Below, piece by piece: positions 1 through 10,270 of a stretch of 64,000 nt of DNA. Below the pieces are notes generated by a model. That model had not been told where the DNA came from. It ran no database searches and saw only the letters and a program-made list of their open reading frames with translations. This DNA comes from Merluccius polli. Lineage: Eukaryota > Chordata > Actinopteri > Gadiformes > Merlucciidae. Made by a program: the position numbers and the translations under genes. Location: the NCBI GenBank assembly GCA_030340625.1, contig JAOPHQ010002309.1, forward strand, positions 88,501 to 152,500. Reading direction: 5' to 3'. Numbering within the stretch: the stretch's first letter is position 1; each line of letters opens with the position of its first letter.

Positions 1-1
1 A

Positions 2-1321
2 CTCAAAGAGTATCGCATGCGAGTACACATCTTTGGAGCCGGGTCATCTCCAGGATGCGCTAATTATGGCATGAAATATCTCGCCTGTGAGCATGAAAAG
101 GACTACCCGATAGCAGCAAGCTTTGTCCGCAGACACTTTTATGTGGACGACGGTCTTATCAGTGTGGACTCAGTAAATTAAGCCGTCCAGCTGATCACAG
201 AAGCCCAAGACATTTGCGCGAAGGCAAGACTACATTTGCACAAGTTCGTCTCTAACAGCAGAGAGGTTTTAGACACAATCCCAGAGAGTGAACGTGCGGC
301 TGTAGTGAACGACGTTAATCTGAACTACAGTGAGCTCCCGATGCAGAGTGTATTAGGGGTCAAGTGGAACGTGGAGATGGACGCGTTTTCATACAATGTC
401 GTCCTCAGCAAAGGGACAGCCACACGGCGAGGAATCCTATCAACAGTCGCAAGTGTTTACGACCCTCTAGGATTTCTCTCCCCCTATATCCTGATTGGGA
501 AAGGACTGCTGCAAGAGATGTGCAAGCAAGGAGTTGGATGGGACGATCCTATTCCTCCAGAACTGCAACCAAGGTGGGAGGCATGGCTCTGTGACATGGA
601 GAATCTCCCAAAAATCCAAATTTCAAGATGTTTCATCCCTGAGGACCTTGGTGCAATCCAGAAAATCCAATTGCATCACTTCTCTGACGCGAGCAACAAT
701 GGATATGGACAGTGTGCGTACATCAGAGTTGTTGCTGAAGAACAGGTGCACTGTGCACTGGTGATGGGTAAAGCCAGAGTGGCACCCATCAATGTTGTGA
801 CCGTACCACGTCTAGAGCTCACTGCAGCGACAGTCTCTGCTGCAGTAAGCACATTTTTGAGAGAAGAGCTTGATCTGAAGATTGACCAGGAATTCTTCTG
901 GACCGACTCACAGGTGGTGCTCGGTTACATCAAGAATGAGGCCAGGCGCTTCCATGTGTTCGTCGCGAACAGAGTTCAGAAAATAAGAGATGCTACAGAC
1001 CCAAACCAATGGTTCTACATCGAAACGGGCCAGAATCCAGCTGATCATGCATCTAGGGGCCTTAAGGTGGCAGAGCTGTGTGAATCAAACTGGCTGACAG
1101 GTCCAAAGTTCTTATGGGAACGAGAGATAGAAATGAACCAACGCTCCCCAGAGCTTCTGGTTGGCGACCCAGAGGTCAAGGTCCTCAAGACCGACGCCTT
1201 TGAAAGCGAAAACTTCCTGGAAAGGTTGTCAAGATTCTCAGACTGGAATAAAGCCCTCAACACTATCGCTCGAATTAAAAGGTTGGCTAACAAAGACCAG
1301 TTGGGGCCCGTTAGTGTAGAG
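2..1321 (+). pseudogene. BEL/Pao retrotransposon pol, reverse transcriptase to RNase H part
   Basis: The frame is open from the window edge, so the 5' part (gag, protease, start of RT) lies outside. The RT catalytic box Y-V-D-D is at 140-151. An in-frame TAA at 179-181 breaks the frame. Downstream comes the Pao-type region (GILSTVASVYDPLGFLSPY) and then an RNase H-like part with HHFSDAS, VPRLELTA and FFWTDSQVVLGYI, ending in NPADHASRG, all typical of BEL/Pao pol. The frame continues after the hAT insertion at 1322; the inserted 465 bp (element plus duplicated target) is a multiple of three, so the phase is kept. In life the protein would copy element RNA into cDNA in a cytoplasmic particle. 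This copy is dead because of the stop and the insertion. The BEL/Pao assignment is confident; the exact family is not known. Confidence 0.9.
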
Positions 1322-1778
1322 CAGGGGTGGCCAACCAGTTAGAGACTAAGAGCAAAATGTTTTACTGTGTTACTGCAAAGAGCCACATCATACACGCACA
1401 CATGAACATCCCCCCTATCCCTTCCTCACTCACACACACGCGATTGTTGACGGGGGGGGGGAGGCGCGCGCAATAGTAACACACCGCGGACCTACGGCCG
1501 ACGTAACACACCGGCGATTGTAACACTCTGGCCGACTGGGGGGGGGGGGGGTGCGCGCGCGCAATAGTAACACACCGCGGACCTACGACCGGGGGGGGGG
1601 GGGGTTACTGGTTTGCATGCCTGCGATTAATATCGGGTGTTAGCGGGTTTACATAGGGTTTTTTTGGGCAGTGTGAAAGGGGCTATACACAACACAACAT
1701 TATATATGAACGTAAGAGCCACATGAAACCAGGCAAAGAGCCGCATGCGGCTCGGGAGCCGCGGGTTGGCCACCCCTG
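1322..1778. mobile_element. Non-autonomous hAT element, family CAGGGGTGGCCAACC (copy 1)
   Basis: Terminal inverted repeats CAGGGGTGGCCAACC and GGTTGGCCACCCCTG bound 457 bp. The 8-bp GTGTAGAG is duplicated exactly at 1314-1321 and 1779-1786, which identifies a hAT-type insertion. No transposase is encoded. The interior holds several poly-G runs (about 1451-1605) separated by the core TAACACACCGCGGACCTACG, then an AT-richer part. It sits inside the BEL/Pao pol. The second copy of this family (4498-5490) lies in the opposite orientation. Confidence 0.92.
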
Positions 1779-1786
1779 GTGTAGAG

Positions 1787-3184
1787 GAAAGAAGAAATGC
1801 TGCTACTACACTCATCAAAGTAGCACAGAGAGAAGCCTTTGAAGAAGAACAGAAATGGCTTAGCCAGAAGACAGACATATTACCAAACACAAGTAAGCTG
1901 TATCAGCTTGATCCTACATTCGAAGATGGACTGCTCAGATTTGGAGGGCGACTTTCAAGATCTTCTGCATCCCTTGAGCTAAAACATCCAGTGATCCTAC
2001 CTCGGGAAAGTGTTGTCACACAGCTGATCCTGGATGACTGTCACAAGAGAACTCAACACCAGGGCCGTGGCCAAACATTAAACGAACTACGGGCCAGCGG
2101 ATACTGGATCATTGGCGCCAGCAAGATGGTAGCCAAGCACATTAAGAACTGTGTCACTTGCAGAAAGGTGCGTGGACGAATAGAAGAGCAACGTATGGCT
2201 GACCTGCCCGTTGACCGGGTAGAGCCCTCGCCCCCTTTCTCATACATCGGAATGGACTGTTTCGGCCCCTTCTACACAAAAACTGGTCGGAAAGAAAACA
2301 AAAGATACGGTCTGTTGTTCACATGCTTAAGTTCCAGAGCGATCCACATTGAAATGCTGGAGGATCTCACAACCAATGCATTCTTGAACGCCTTAAGATG
2401 CTTCATAGCAATTAGAGGAGCTGTGAGACAGATAAGATGCGACCGAGGAACAAACTTTGTCGGTGCAAAAAACGAGTTGCAAAGAAGTCTGATAGAGTTG
2501 GACAAAGACAGAATCACAACCTATCTTGCAAATAAACAGTGTGACTTCCTGATGAACGTTCCTGATGCAAGCCACATGGGAGGCGTGTGGGAACGCCAGA
2601 TTCGGACAGTTAGGAGTGTGATGAGCTCTGTCCTGGCACAAGTTACAGGAAGATTAGATGACACTTCACTGAGGACATTCTTCTACGAGGCCATGTCGAT
2701 TGTGAACAATCGCCCCCTCACCACAGATACAATCAATGACCCCAAGAGCGTAGAACCACTAACGCCAAATCACTTCCTCACTATGAAGACCTCTGTGCCC
2801 CTCCCTCCTCCTGGCAACTTCGTCAAAGAAGATCTGTATGGTAGGAAGAGATGGCGAAGGGTACAATACCTGACAGAGCAATTCTGGAGCAGATGGCGCA
2901 AGGAATACCTGGCTAACATAAGTCTCAGACAGCGATGGCTTGTGCCCAGAAGAAATGTACATGTAGGGGACGTGGTGATAGTCAAGGAGGACAACGTTCC
3001 AAGAAATGAGTGGAAGCTAGCCAGAGTAGTTCAGTCTAGCGTAGATGATGATGGTCTTGTGAGAAAGGTGAAACTGCAAATGGGTCAAAGTAACCTAGGT
3101 AGAAAAGATGAACGCTTGACACAACCATCTGTTCTTGAGCGTCCCATACAGAAACTGGTTGTACTAGTTGAAAGTCAGCCTTAA
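1787..3184 (+). pseudogene. BEL/Pao retrotransposon pol, integrase part
   Basis: This continues the same frame after the hAT insertion. In order it has an H2C2 zinc-binding integrase domain (the pair CHKRTQHQG and CVTCRKVRG), the integrase core with GMDCFGPF, IRCDRGTNFVGA and GGVWERQIRTVRS as the three acidic catalytic boxes, and a C-terminal BEL-specific domain (FWSRWRKEYL, RNVHVGDVVIV). It ends in LVESQP followed by TAA at 3182-3184. No stop or frameshift is seen in this part. The role in the family is insertion of element cDNA into host DNA in the nucleus. Its N-terminal joint to RNase H is cut by the hAT, so the copy is inactive as a whole. Confidence 0.9.
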
Positions 3185-3316
3185 CTTCAGTTAAGCGTAG
3201 GGAAATCAAGAAAAGTTGATTTAGAGGATCAATTGACAGTTATAGGAGAACATTACATGATTTAAGTTCTTGTTTTCATAGCATGGTCACATAATTCATA
3301 ATAATTTTGGTGGCAG

Positions 3317-3848
3317 TGTAACTGTTTAAATTTATAGTTGTGTTTGTAATAAACCACCCTTTAATAATAATATACTGTTATAATGTGATGTAACATCATC
3401 AGACATCTGTTTTGTTTGTTTTTTGTTTCGATCGTGCCCCCTGCTGTTCATTGTCGGGATGTGATGGGAATCGCGCGGGGTCCGATGGGAAGGCTTGGAA
3501 ACTAAAGGAGAGTAGCTACGGATCAGACTGGTGTACAAAAACGAGTACAAATATATATATAATACAAGATACAATATCATTCATCTAACTTCTCCTAAAT
3601 TCAGGACAGAGGGCGAAACGGTATGTGTATGCTGTACTTATATGTGTGACTATGTATTTGTGTTTTTGTGATTAGCTTGTAGACACGAGTTAAGCTAACT
3701 AGCTTGTCGCCAGAATGAAAATGACGTCCATGTTGGCGTATTTGATTTGTGTATTGTAGACGTGATTGTGATTGTATATGTTTTCTGTTACAGTTTTCAC
3801 CAAATCCAAATCCGTGCAAAGAATAAATAAGGACTGGTGTACTACTCA
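3317..3848 (+). repeat. Probable 3' LTR of the BEL/Pao element
   Basis: The sequence starts TGTAAC at 3317, about 130 bp after the pol stop, where a 3' LTR is expected. Two overlapping AATAAA signals lie near 3822-3831. An end at CA (3848) includes these signals. An alternative end is GTTACA at 3787-3792, the exact inverse of the TGTAAC start, but that would leave the poly(A) signals outside. The 5' LTR is outside the window, so the ends cannot be checked by comparison. Confidence 0.55.
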
Positions 3849-3864
3849 AGTCTGTCTTTCCTGA

Positions 3865-4497
3865 ATGAAAACCTTAGGAGCAGCTAAAGTTCTAAAAAAT
3901 GTGGATGGCGACCTGAATAGATGGGTTATGCTCCCTACTTCCTTTCAGTCCAGACTTTCAGTCATCAAGATGAACATACTGCCTCGCATTAATTTTGTGA
4001 GCAGTATGATCCCCCTAGCTCCACCGGGTGGTTACTGGAAGAAGCTACATTCAATCATTAGCTCTTATTTATGGAACAGAAAAAAACCCAGAATCAAAGC
4101 ATCTACTCTACAAAGACATAGAGTAGATTATCAGGAGGTGTCAATTTGCCCAATTTTGAGTGGTATTCTTGGAGCTTTGTTTTGCGCTCACTTGTCACAT
4201 GGTCGAATCCAGAGATTTTGGTGTCATGGCGTCCCATTGAAGAACGTTTAACATATCCACATTGTCTGTCTAGTCTGGTATATTCTAACATACCCCATAG
4301 TACAGTCAAACATGATTTTGGGCCAATAATCTCTTATCTTGTCACGGTATGGCATAAAGTCCACCGATTTGCCAAAATCCCAAACACATTCTTCGCTCAA
4401 TCCCCTATCTTCAACAATTACTCTGTTTGAGAAGAAACCAATTATGTTCCCTCAGTGGAGCAATAGGGGGGTCTGTGTCCTCAAGGATATCATAGGG
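3865..4497 (+). pseudogene. 5'-truncated L1-type LINE ORF2, C-terminal part 1
   Basis: The reading resembles the region after the RT domain of fish L1/Tx1 elements: LNRWVMLPTSFQSRLSVIKM, ILPRINFVSSMIPL, and a tryptophan-rich stretch ending SSYLWNRKKPR. A frameshift near 4140-4150 moves the reading to the frame with LPNFEWYSWSFVLRSLVTWS. The RT catalytic core is absent, so the copy is 5'-truncated, as is usual for LINE insertions. A second hAT copy interrupts it at 4498. It is not functional. Confidence 0.8.
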
Positions 4498-5490
4498 CAG
4501 GGGTGGCCAACCCGCGGCTCCCGAGCCGCATGCGGCTCTTTGCCTGGTTTCATGCGGCTCTTACGTTCATATATAATGTTGTTTTGTGTATAGCCCCTTT
4601 CACACTGCCCAAAAAAACCCTATGTAAACCCGCTAACACTTGATATTAATCGGCTTCACCTCCGATCGGCATTGATGTGACGTCACACCCGCATGAACTG
4701 GCTAATTCGCGTCATGACGGAGGCTACGAAGGCTCGACATAAAACTAAAGTCCAAAACACACCGCCGCCGAACGGCGCGCGTCAAAACATCCGCCCCTGT
4801 TATTTTCTATGTACACCCCCACACTGGTGGCGGCAGGCGGGCGCTGCCCCGCTACACTTCACGCCACTGTCCTATTTCACGGACCGCGCGTCAAGTGCCG
4901 CCGAAAAGGCGCCTTTTTCTTTTCTTTTGTTTTTCTTCTGCTCCGGAGACGACTATATTCCTGTTGACGCGCCGCAGCGTGACGCTTCCTATGTGTGCTA
5001 GGATATGACACTTCTATGACACTTGTGTCATAGACGTGCTGCGGCACGTCTATGGCACGTCTAAAACTTCAGTGCCACTTCGCTGGCTGAACAGAGGTGT
5101 GTGTGTGTGTGTGAGTGAGGAAGGGATAGGGGCATAGGCGTCAGTTACGCTGGGGACGAGTACCCACCAGTTTTCGTCAATATTCATTTTGTCCCCACCA
5201 CTTTTAAAAATGTGCAAACCAATTGCGACCGAAAAAATCCCCACATACTCAACCGAAACCGTCAAGTCTAAATCATGCGTTAGGCGCGCACGATGACATG
5301 ACATCTCCCCGCAACCCCCCCCCCCCCCCCCCCCCCGTTGACAATCGCGCACCCCCCGTCGACAATCGCGCCCCCCCCCCCCCGCCCCTGTCGACAATCG
5401 CGCAATGTGTGCCTGTGTGTATGATGTGGCTCTTTGCAGTAACACAGTAAAACATTTGGCTCTTAGTCTCTAACTGGTTGGCCACCCCTG
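4498..5490. mobile_element. Non-autonomous hAT element, family CAGGGGTGGCCAACC (copy 2, inverted)
   Basis: The same terminal repeats as 1322-1778, in reverse orientation, bound 993 bp. The 8-bp TCATAGGG is duplicated exactly at 4490-4497 and 5491-5498. The left end matches the right end of copy 1 in inverse (CGCGGCTCCCGAGCCGCATG). The interior carries the diverged poly-C/poly-G cassette at about 5308-5402, with GTTGACAATCGCGC units, and a short (GT)n tract near 5098-5113. No transposase is seen; open frames over the cassette are proline- or glycine-rich artefacts. Confidence 0.92.
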
Positions 5491-5498
5491 TCATAGGG

Positions 5499-6296
5499 GA
5501 ACAGGGTCTTCATGCATTCCATGACCTAGAGAGATCCTATAATTTACCGGGCACTTTTTATTTTTATTTACAGCTACGCACAGCAATGCATGCTCAGGGT
5601 GTTCCTTGGGGTATCGAGTTGGGGAATCACCCCCTTCATGTAATCTTTGACACTAAGGGTAAAATCAATGGTATTGTCTCAGACATATATAAGTTTATAA
5701 CTAAAGCTTCATATAAGCCCTTATCACTTATCAGACTCTGGAAGACAGATATTAACACCTCCCAGGACTCAGACTGGTGCGCGGTTTGGTCAAACATATC
5801 CCTATCATCTAGAAACCCTGACCATCAAATGATGCATTATAGATTAATCCATAGGTCTTACTTAACTCCGCGAAGATTACAGCAAATGAAACAACCCATA
5901 CTGTGATTTTTGTCCAGACAATACCATTGCTACTTTATACCATATGGTGTGGCAGTGTCCAGAGGTCAACAGATTTTGGCATAGTGTTTCATCCATCATG
6001 TCTAGTATTATCAAAGGTCCCATCCCTCTCTCACCGTGTTTGCTTCTACTCAATGACACATCGTCCCTAAAGCTAACTATAAACAATAGGCATCTTCTTC
6101 TGGCTGTTCTGACAGCCGCCAAAAGAATGATAGTCTGTCGCTGGAAATCACTGCATGCATTGTCAGTGAGGGAATGGCTTTCTTCTTACCGGGATATTGC
6201 TCAGCTAGAGCTCTCTACAGCACGGTTACACTATGCCAAAACCGCTAATATTGATTGCTGGTCACAGCTATTAGAGAAAATAAATGAAATTATGTA
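5499..6296 (+). pseudogene. L1-type LINE ORF2, C-terminal part 2
   Basis: This resumes the L1 ORF2 after the hAT. Several stops and frameshifts lie in 5500-5910. The last part reads as the cysteine-rich tail of L1 ORF2: YCDFC near 5903-5920, then ATLYHMVWQCPEVNRFWHSV, and a leucine-rich end through LLEKINEIM with TAG at about 6295. Metal-binding residues C, C, H and C are visible. The copy is dead through the stops and the insertion. Confidence 0.75.
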
Positions 6297-7335
6297 GATA
6301 AGGTCAGACTCTCTCTCTTCTATCATTTACATCTGACTTGTCTTACACATATGCTGCCCAGCTCTGCTTTGTGTTTTTTCTTTCTTTTCTTTTTTTTTTT
6401 TTTCTCCCTCTCTATTTTTCCATGTTATGCTGACTTCTGTGGATTTCATAAAATGAAGGAGGAAATCAGGCCTTACTTGAAAGTTCCAAGTATGAAATGT
6501 GCATCTAACGTACACAATGTGTAATGTCTAAATGCTCAGCTCCATGTTGTACATATACTCTATTCAGCTTTATGTTATTGTCTAGAATACTGCACTGACT
6601 TCTGTGGATTTCATAATATAAAGGAGGAAGTCAGGATGTGCTTGATACTTTCAAGTATGAGATATTCATCTAATATACACAATGTCCAATGTCCTGCTCT
6701 GTGTTCTGTGATGTTATGCGGATCTCTGTGGATATCATAATGATGGAGGAAATCAGCTCGTATTCAATACTATCATGTATGGAAGATATTTATTTAATGT
6801 ACGCAATGTCTAACGTCCAGATCTATGTCTGTAATGTTGATGATCTCTCCGAATATCATAGTGGTGGAACTTGGCATCTCTCTCTGATACTCTGTAGGAG
6901 ATATCCACTGTATGGTTACATTGGAAAGGAGATTCCTGGGTGGCAAGGGGAAAGGGTTGAGAGGTGTGTGTGTGTTGCCCTTTTTAAAATTATTATTATT
7001 ATGATTATGATTATTATTATTTTCTTTTTTTTTTAATATTTATTTTCCTCTTGTTTTTTTTAAAATGTTCAATACCTTGAGCGAATCATGTTAGGGGTTG
7101 GAGGGTGGGCTTGGGCTGGGTGGGTTGGATGGATGGGGGATATGGGGAGGAGAGGGGAAACAGGCATCAGAATAAGCAACACTTTCACTGTGCCTCTGTT
7201 GTATTTTCAATGATGCTGTAATCAGCCTAATGTTTTTGCTTTTTTCCTCTTGTGAAGGTGTTTCCCCTCCAATGTGCAAACAATGATTGCAAGAAAATAA
7301 ATACATAATTGATCATAAAAAATAAAATAAAAAAC
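6297..7335 (+). repeat. L1 3' untranslated region with internal repeats and A-rich tail
   Basis: The non-coding tail of the L1 has three related units starting near 6424, 6592 and 6713. They share TCTGTGGATTTCATAA, a GGAGGAAATCAG-like block and a CATCTAATGTACACAATGTC-like end; a fourth is faint near 6835. Pyrimidine, (ATT)n and (GGGAT)-like tracts follow, then an A-rich end with AATAAA-like blocks at about 7298-7335. No target duplication was found. Confidence 0.6.
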
Positions 7336-7909
7336 CTGGTGCAATTAACAGATCACTATTCACTATTTTAGGTGCAGTCCAAGTATTTACCTTTCCCTCC
7401 AGAAACAGCAGAGGAAAACCCAAAATCCAACAGCAACATGTTCGTTCAGCAGCTGTTTAGACAGGTGGACCGCCCTTAATTTGAAGCTTTTTCTGCTTAC
7501 TCAGAGGATTAGGGATAAATGTTATAGGACTGACAGTCTTCTAAAGTGCAAGGGGATTTTTTTTTGTTTTTTTGGAGGAGGGTCATAATAAGAACAATGT
7601 TTCCTTTTAAAGAAACATTGTTGTCCCCTATCTATCCTTTTCAGCCATTGAGATGAGAACAGAATTGAGACATAATGATATCTGTTTTTCAAAATAAAAA
7701 AATAAAATTACAATTTCAGCACACTAAAAAGACAACAAACAAAACAAAATATTTTCCATTTGACTTACAGAACCATCGGGCATGTCACTTAGATACTAAA
7801 ATGTAGCCTATATGAAATGTAGCTGTATCATAAGTAGGCTATAAATTACATGAACATGGATTGACCTAATCAATTAGTTAGGTTAAATTAAACCAAATCA
7901 ATGCTGTTT
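7336..7909. other. Intergenic, no feature recognised
   Basis: AT-rich unique-looking sequence between the L1 tail and the Gypsy insertion. I see no convincing open frame, RNA gene or terminal repeat. Confidence 0.5.
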
Positions 7910-7913
7910 GGTT

Positions 7914-8277
7914 TGTGGTAACTCGGTGCGGTAGAGGAGGCTCAAGGTAAACACCAGGCAGGAAGTGAGGGTCCAAAGCCTCAAACGGCGGTTTATTTCT
8001 CACAACACAAGGGAATTGCTCAATACATGGTCAAGTGTCCGCCGTGCGGCTCACTCCATGTCGGCGGGGTCCTCGGCGTCGTCCTCTCTTCCACTCGACT
8101 GTCCCCCTCCTGTCGGTCGGTGGCCGCCTTTTAACACCTGGGTGCCGTTGACCCAGGTGTCCCTCGTTGGGCCGATTAGGGCACTCGGGAGGCCGGGATT
8201 TGTCGCCGGCTATTGGCCACCGGCGGTATATACCGGCCTCAACTCTCTAGGGGGCGTGGTCGCGGAGGGATGCCACA
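7914..8277 (-). repeat. 3' LTR of the Gmr1-like element
   Basis: 364 bp from TGTGGTAACTCGG to GGATGCCACA in plus orientation, nearly identical to 12287-12655. It lacks CCGAA, which is present at about 12620 in the other LTR, and differs at one C/T in GTCCTCGGCGTCG. It contains a TATA-like stretch (GGTATATACC) and TTTATT, the complement of a poly(A) signal, consistent with minus-strand transcription. Confidence 0.93.
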
Positions 8278-8299
8278 CACTCCCCCCCTTTGCTCACGC

Positions 8300-8655
8300 C
8301 CCTCCGTGCGCGGGGCCCAGCCCCCGCACGCATCCCGACGGGACAGGGCGTCGGCGTTGGTGTGTTCCCGTCCCGGCCTATGCTCCACGGTGAAGGAGTA
8401 AGGCTGTAGGGACAGGAACCACCTCGTGACCCGGGCGTTGGTGTCCTTGGCGGTGGCCATCCACTTTAGTGGGGCGTGGTCCGTCACCAGGATGAACTGG
8501 TGTCCTAGGAGATAATAGTTCAGTTTAGTCACGGCCCACTTGATGGCCAACGCCTCCTTCTCTACCGTGCTATAGTTCCGCTCGTGGGGGAGGAGTTTCC
8601 GGCTGAGGTAGGTCACCGGATGCTCCTCCCCGCCCAGCTGCTCGTAAGCCGTTGA
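8300..8655 (-). pseudogene. Gmr1-like RNase H remnant
   Basis: Minus-strand reading with the C-terminal half of a Gypsy RNase H: YLSRKLLPHERNYSTVEKE, ALAIKWAVTKLNYYLLG, FILVTDHAPLKW, and the terminal NADALSRRD box. The aspartate of TDHAPL is present. The N-terminal RNase H half and the connection to RT are missing: the sequence joins directly to RT text in another frame near 8655. I infer an internal deletion of a few hundred bases. In intact elements this domain removes RNA from the RNA:DNA hybrid. Confidence 0.85.
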
Positions 8656-9550
8656 GCACGGCTCTTACGTGCCTGACGTGTTCGTCCCAACTGGAACTGT
8701 GTACGATGATGTCGTCAATGTAGGCTGCTGCGTAGCTGCAGTGCAGCCTTAGGACCTGATCCATCATCCGCTGGAAGGTAGCGGGGGCCCCGTGGACACC
8801 AAAGGGCAGGACGGTGTACTGGAACAGGCCCCCTGGTGTCGCAAAGGCCGTCTTCTCCCGTGAGGACGGGGTCAGGGGGACCTGCCAGTACCCCTTGGTC
8901 AGGTCCAGCGTGGACAGGTACCGAGCCGGCCCCAGCCGCTCGATAAGTTCGTCCACTCTAGGCATGGGGTAGGAGTCAAAGTCAGACACTTCATTAAGTC
9001 GGCGGAAGTCATTACAAAACCTAAGTGTACCGTCCGGTTTGGGCACCAGCACAATAGGGCTGGCCCACGCGCTACGCGACTCCTCGATTACCCCGAGGTT
9101 CAACATTCGCTCTACCTCAGTCCGAATGGCGTGACGTCGGGACTCGGGCACCCGGTAGGGCGGGATCCGGACCGTCACCCCCGGCGGGGTCCGAATCTCA
9201 TGGGATGTAACCGAGGTCCGCCCCGGTGTGTCCGAGAACACGTCCCGGTTCTGAAGCACCAGCTCGCTTAATTCGTGTCTCTGGGCAGGGCTAAGGTCGG
9301 TCCCCAGCGGTACGTCAGGGATCGGGGTTCGTGCCATCAAGGCCAGGGGTGGTGGCAGTGGAGGGTCGCCGCTACCCCTCCGTTGTTTTAATATGTTCAC
9401 GTGATAGAGCTGTGTGGGCTTGCGTCTCCCCGGTTGTCTCACCCTATAATTTACCGGCCCTACGGCCTCTACCACCTCATACGGGCCCTGCCACTTTGCG
9501 AGGAACTTGCATTCGCTGGTCGGCACCAGGACGAGGACCTGATCGCCCGG
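8656..9550 (-). pseudogene. Gmr1-like reverse transcriptase, 3' truncated
   Basis: The first part (KWQGPYEVVEAVGPVNYRVR) is the chromo-like tail of the upstream integrase. Then the RT runs through PPYRVPESRRHAIRTEVERM, SPIVLVPKPDGTLRFCNDF, LSTLDLTKGYWQVPL, FGVHGAPATFQRMMDQ and AAYIDDIIVHS, where YIDD is the catalytic pair. It stops being RT-like after HVRAVLNGLRAAG, where the deletion joins it to RNase H in another frame. It shares the frame of the integrase core upstream, separated only by a TGA at 9551-9553. The protein is non-functional because the thumb and connection are lost. Confidence 0.9.
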
Positions 9551-10260
9551 TCAGAAGGTCCGTATGCGCGCCCCCTTATTATATATGCGGGCTTGGGCCT
9601 GTTGAGCGCGGGAGAGGTGGTCCCGGACTATGGGCCACACTTTGGCCATTCGGTCCCTGAAGAGCTCCACATGCTCGATAGTGGTCCTATGTGGGGAGGG
9701 GTGACTCTCCCACGCCTCCTTCGCCAGGTCCAATATTCCACGGGGCCTCCTCCCATAAAGGAGTTCAAATGGCGAGAACCCCGTGGAAGCCTGGGGCACC
9801 TCGCGAATAGCGAAGAGGACGTGGGGAAGGAGCTGGTCCCAATTCTTCCCGTCCGCCGTGATGCACTTTTTGAGCATCTGTTTTAGTGTCTGGTTAAAAC
9901 GTTCGACTAGCCCGTCCGTCTGCGGGTGGTATACCGAGGTCCTGAGTTGGGTGACCTGTAATAGTTTTAACAATTCCTTGACTACGCGAGACATAAAGCA
10001 CGTTCCCTGGTCGGTGAGTATCTCCTTTGGGAGCCCCACCCGGCTGAATAGGAGCGTTAGCTCTCGGGCTACCGCCTTGCTGGTCGCCGCACGCAGGGGA
10101 AGGGCCTCGGGGTATCGGGTCGCGTAGTCGAGTATGACGAGCAGGTAACGATGGCCCCGACTAGTCTTGGGTAGGGGACCTACAATGTCTAGCGCGATTC
10201 GCTCAAATGGGGTCTCGATGATGGGCATCGGAATGAGCGGGCTTCGCCCCCCCCCCCCCC
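9551..10260 (-). pseudogene. Gmr1-like integrase core
   Basis: The catalytic D,D,E boxes are all visible: ALDIVGPLP, LTDQGTCF and PQTDGLVERFNQ, followed by GFSPFELLYGRRPRGILDLA. The zinc-binding half lies in the preceding frame. A run of about 21 C (G on the coding strand) at roughly 10249-10269 changes the phase between the two halves, and translation gives a polyglycine stretch there. A TGA at 9551-9553 separates it from RT. It sits upstream of RT, the order that defines Gmr1-type elements. Confidence 0.9.
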
Positions 10261-10270
10261 CCCCCCCCCG
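10248..10270. repeat. Poly-C/poly-G run inside integrase
   Basis: A run of about 21-22 C on the plus strand lies in coding sequence between the integrase zinc finger and core and breaks the frame. It is one of many long G/C homopolymers in this window. A homopolymer length error in the assembly cannot be excluded. Confidence 0.8.

Noticed and set aside
1441..1610. Explaining all poly-G runs as assembly errors
   Set aside because: Length errors are possible, but the non-G cores between runs are ordered and shared between loci, so the cassette itself is real.
5223..5494. Proline- or glycine-rich open frames over the poly-C tracts here and near 25.6-25.9, 42.9-43.5 and 60.2-60.8 kb
   Set aside because: They follow the homopolymer cassette in all frames on both strands, as expected from repeat composition and not from genes.
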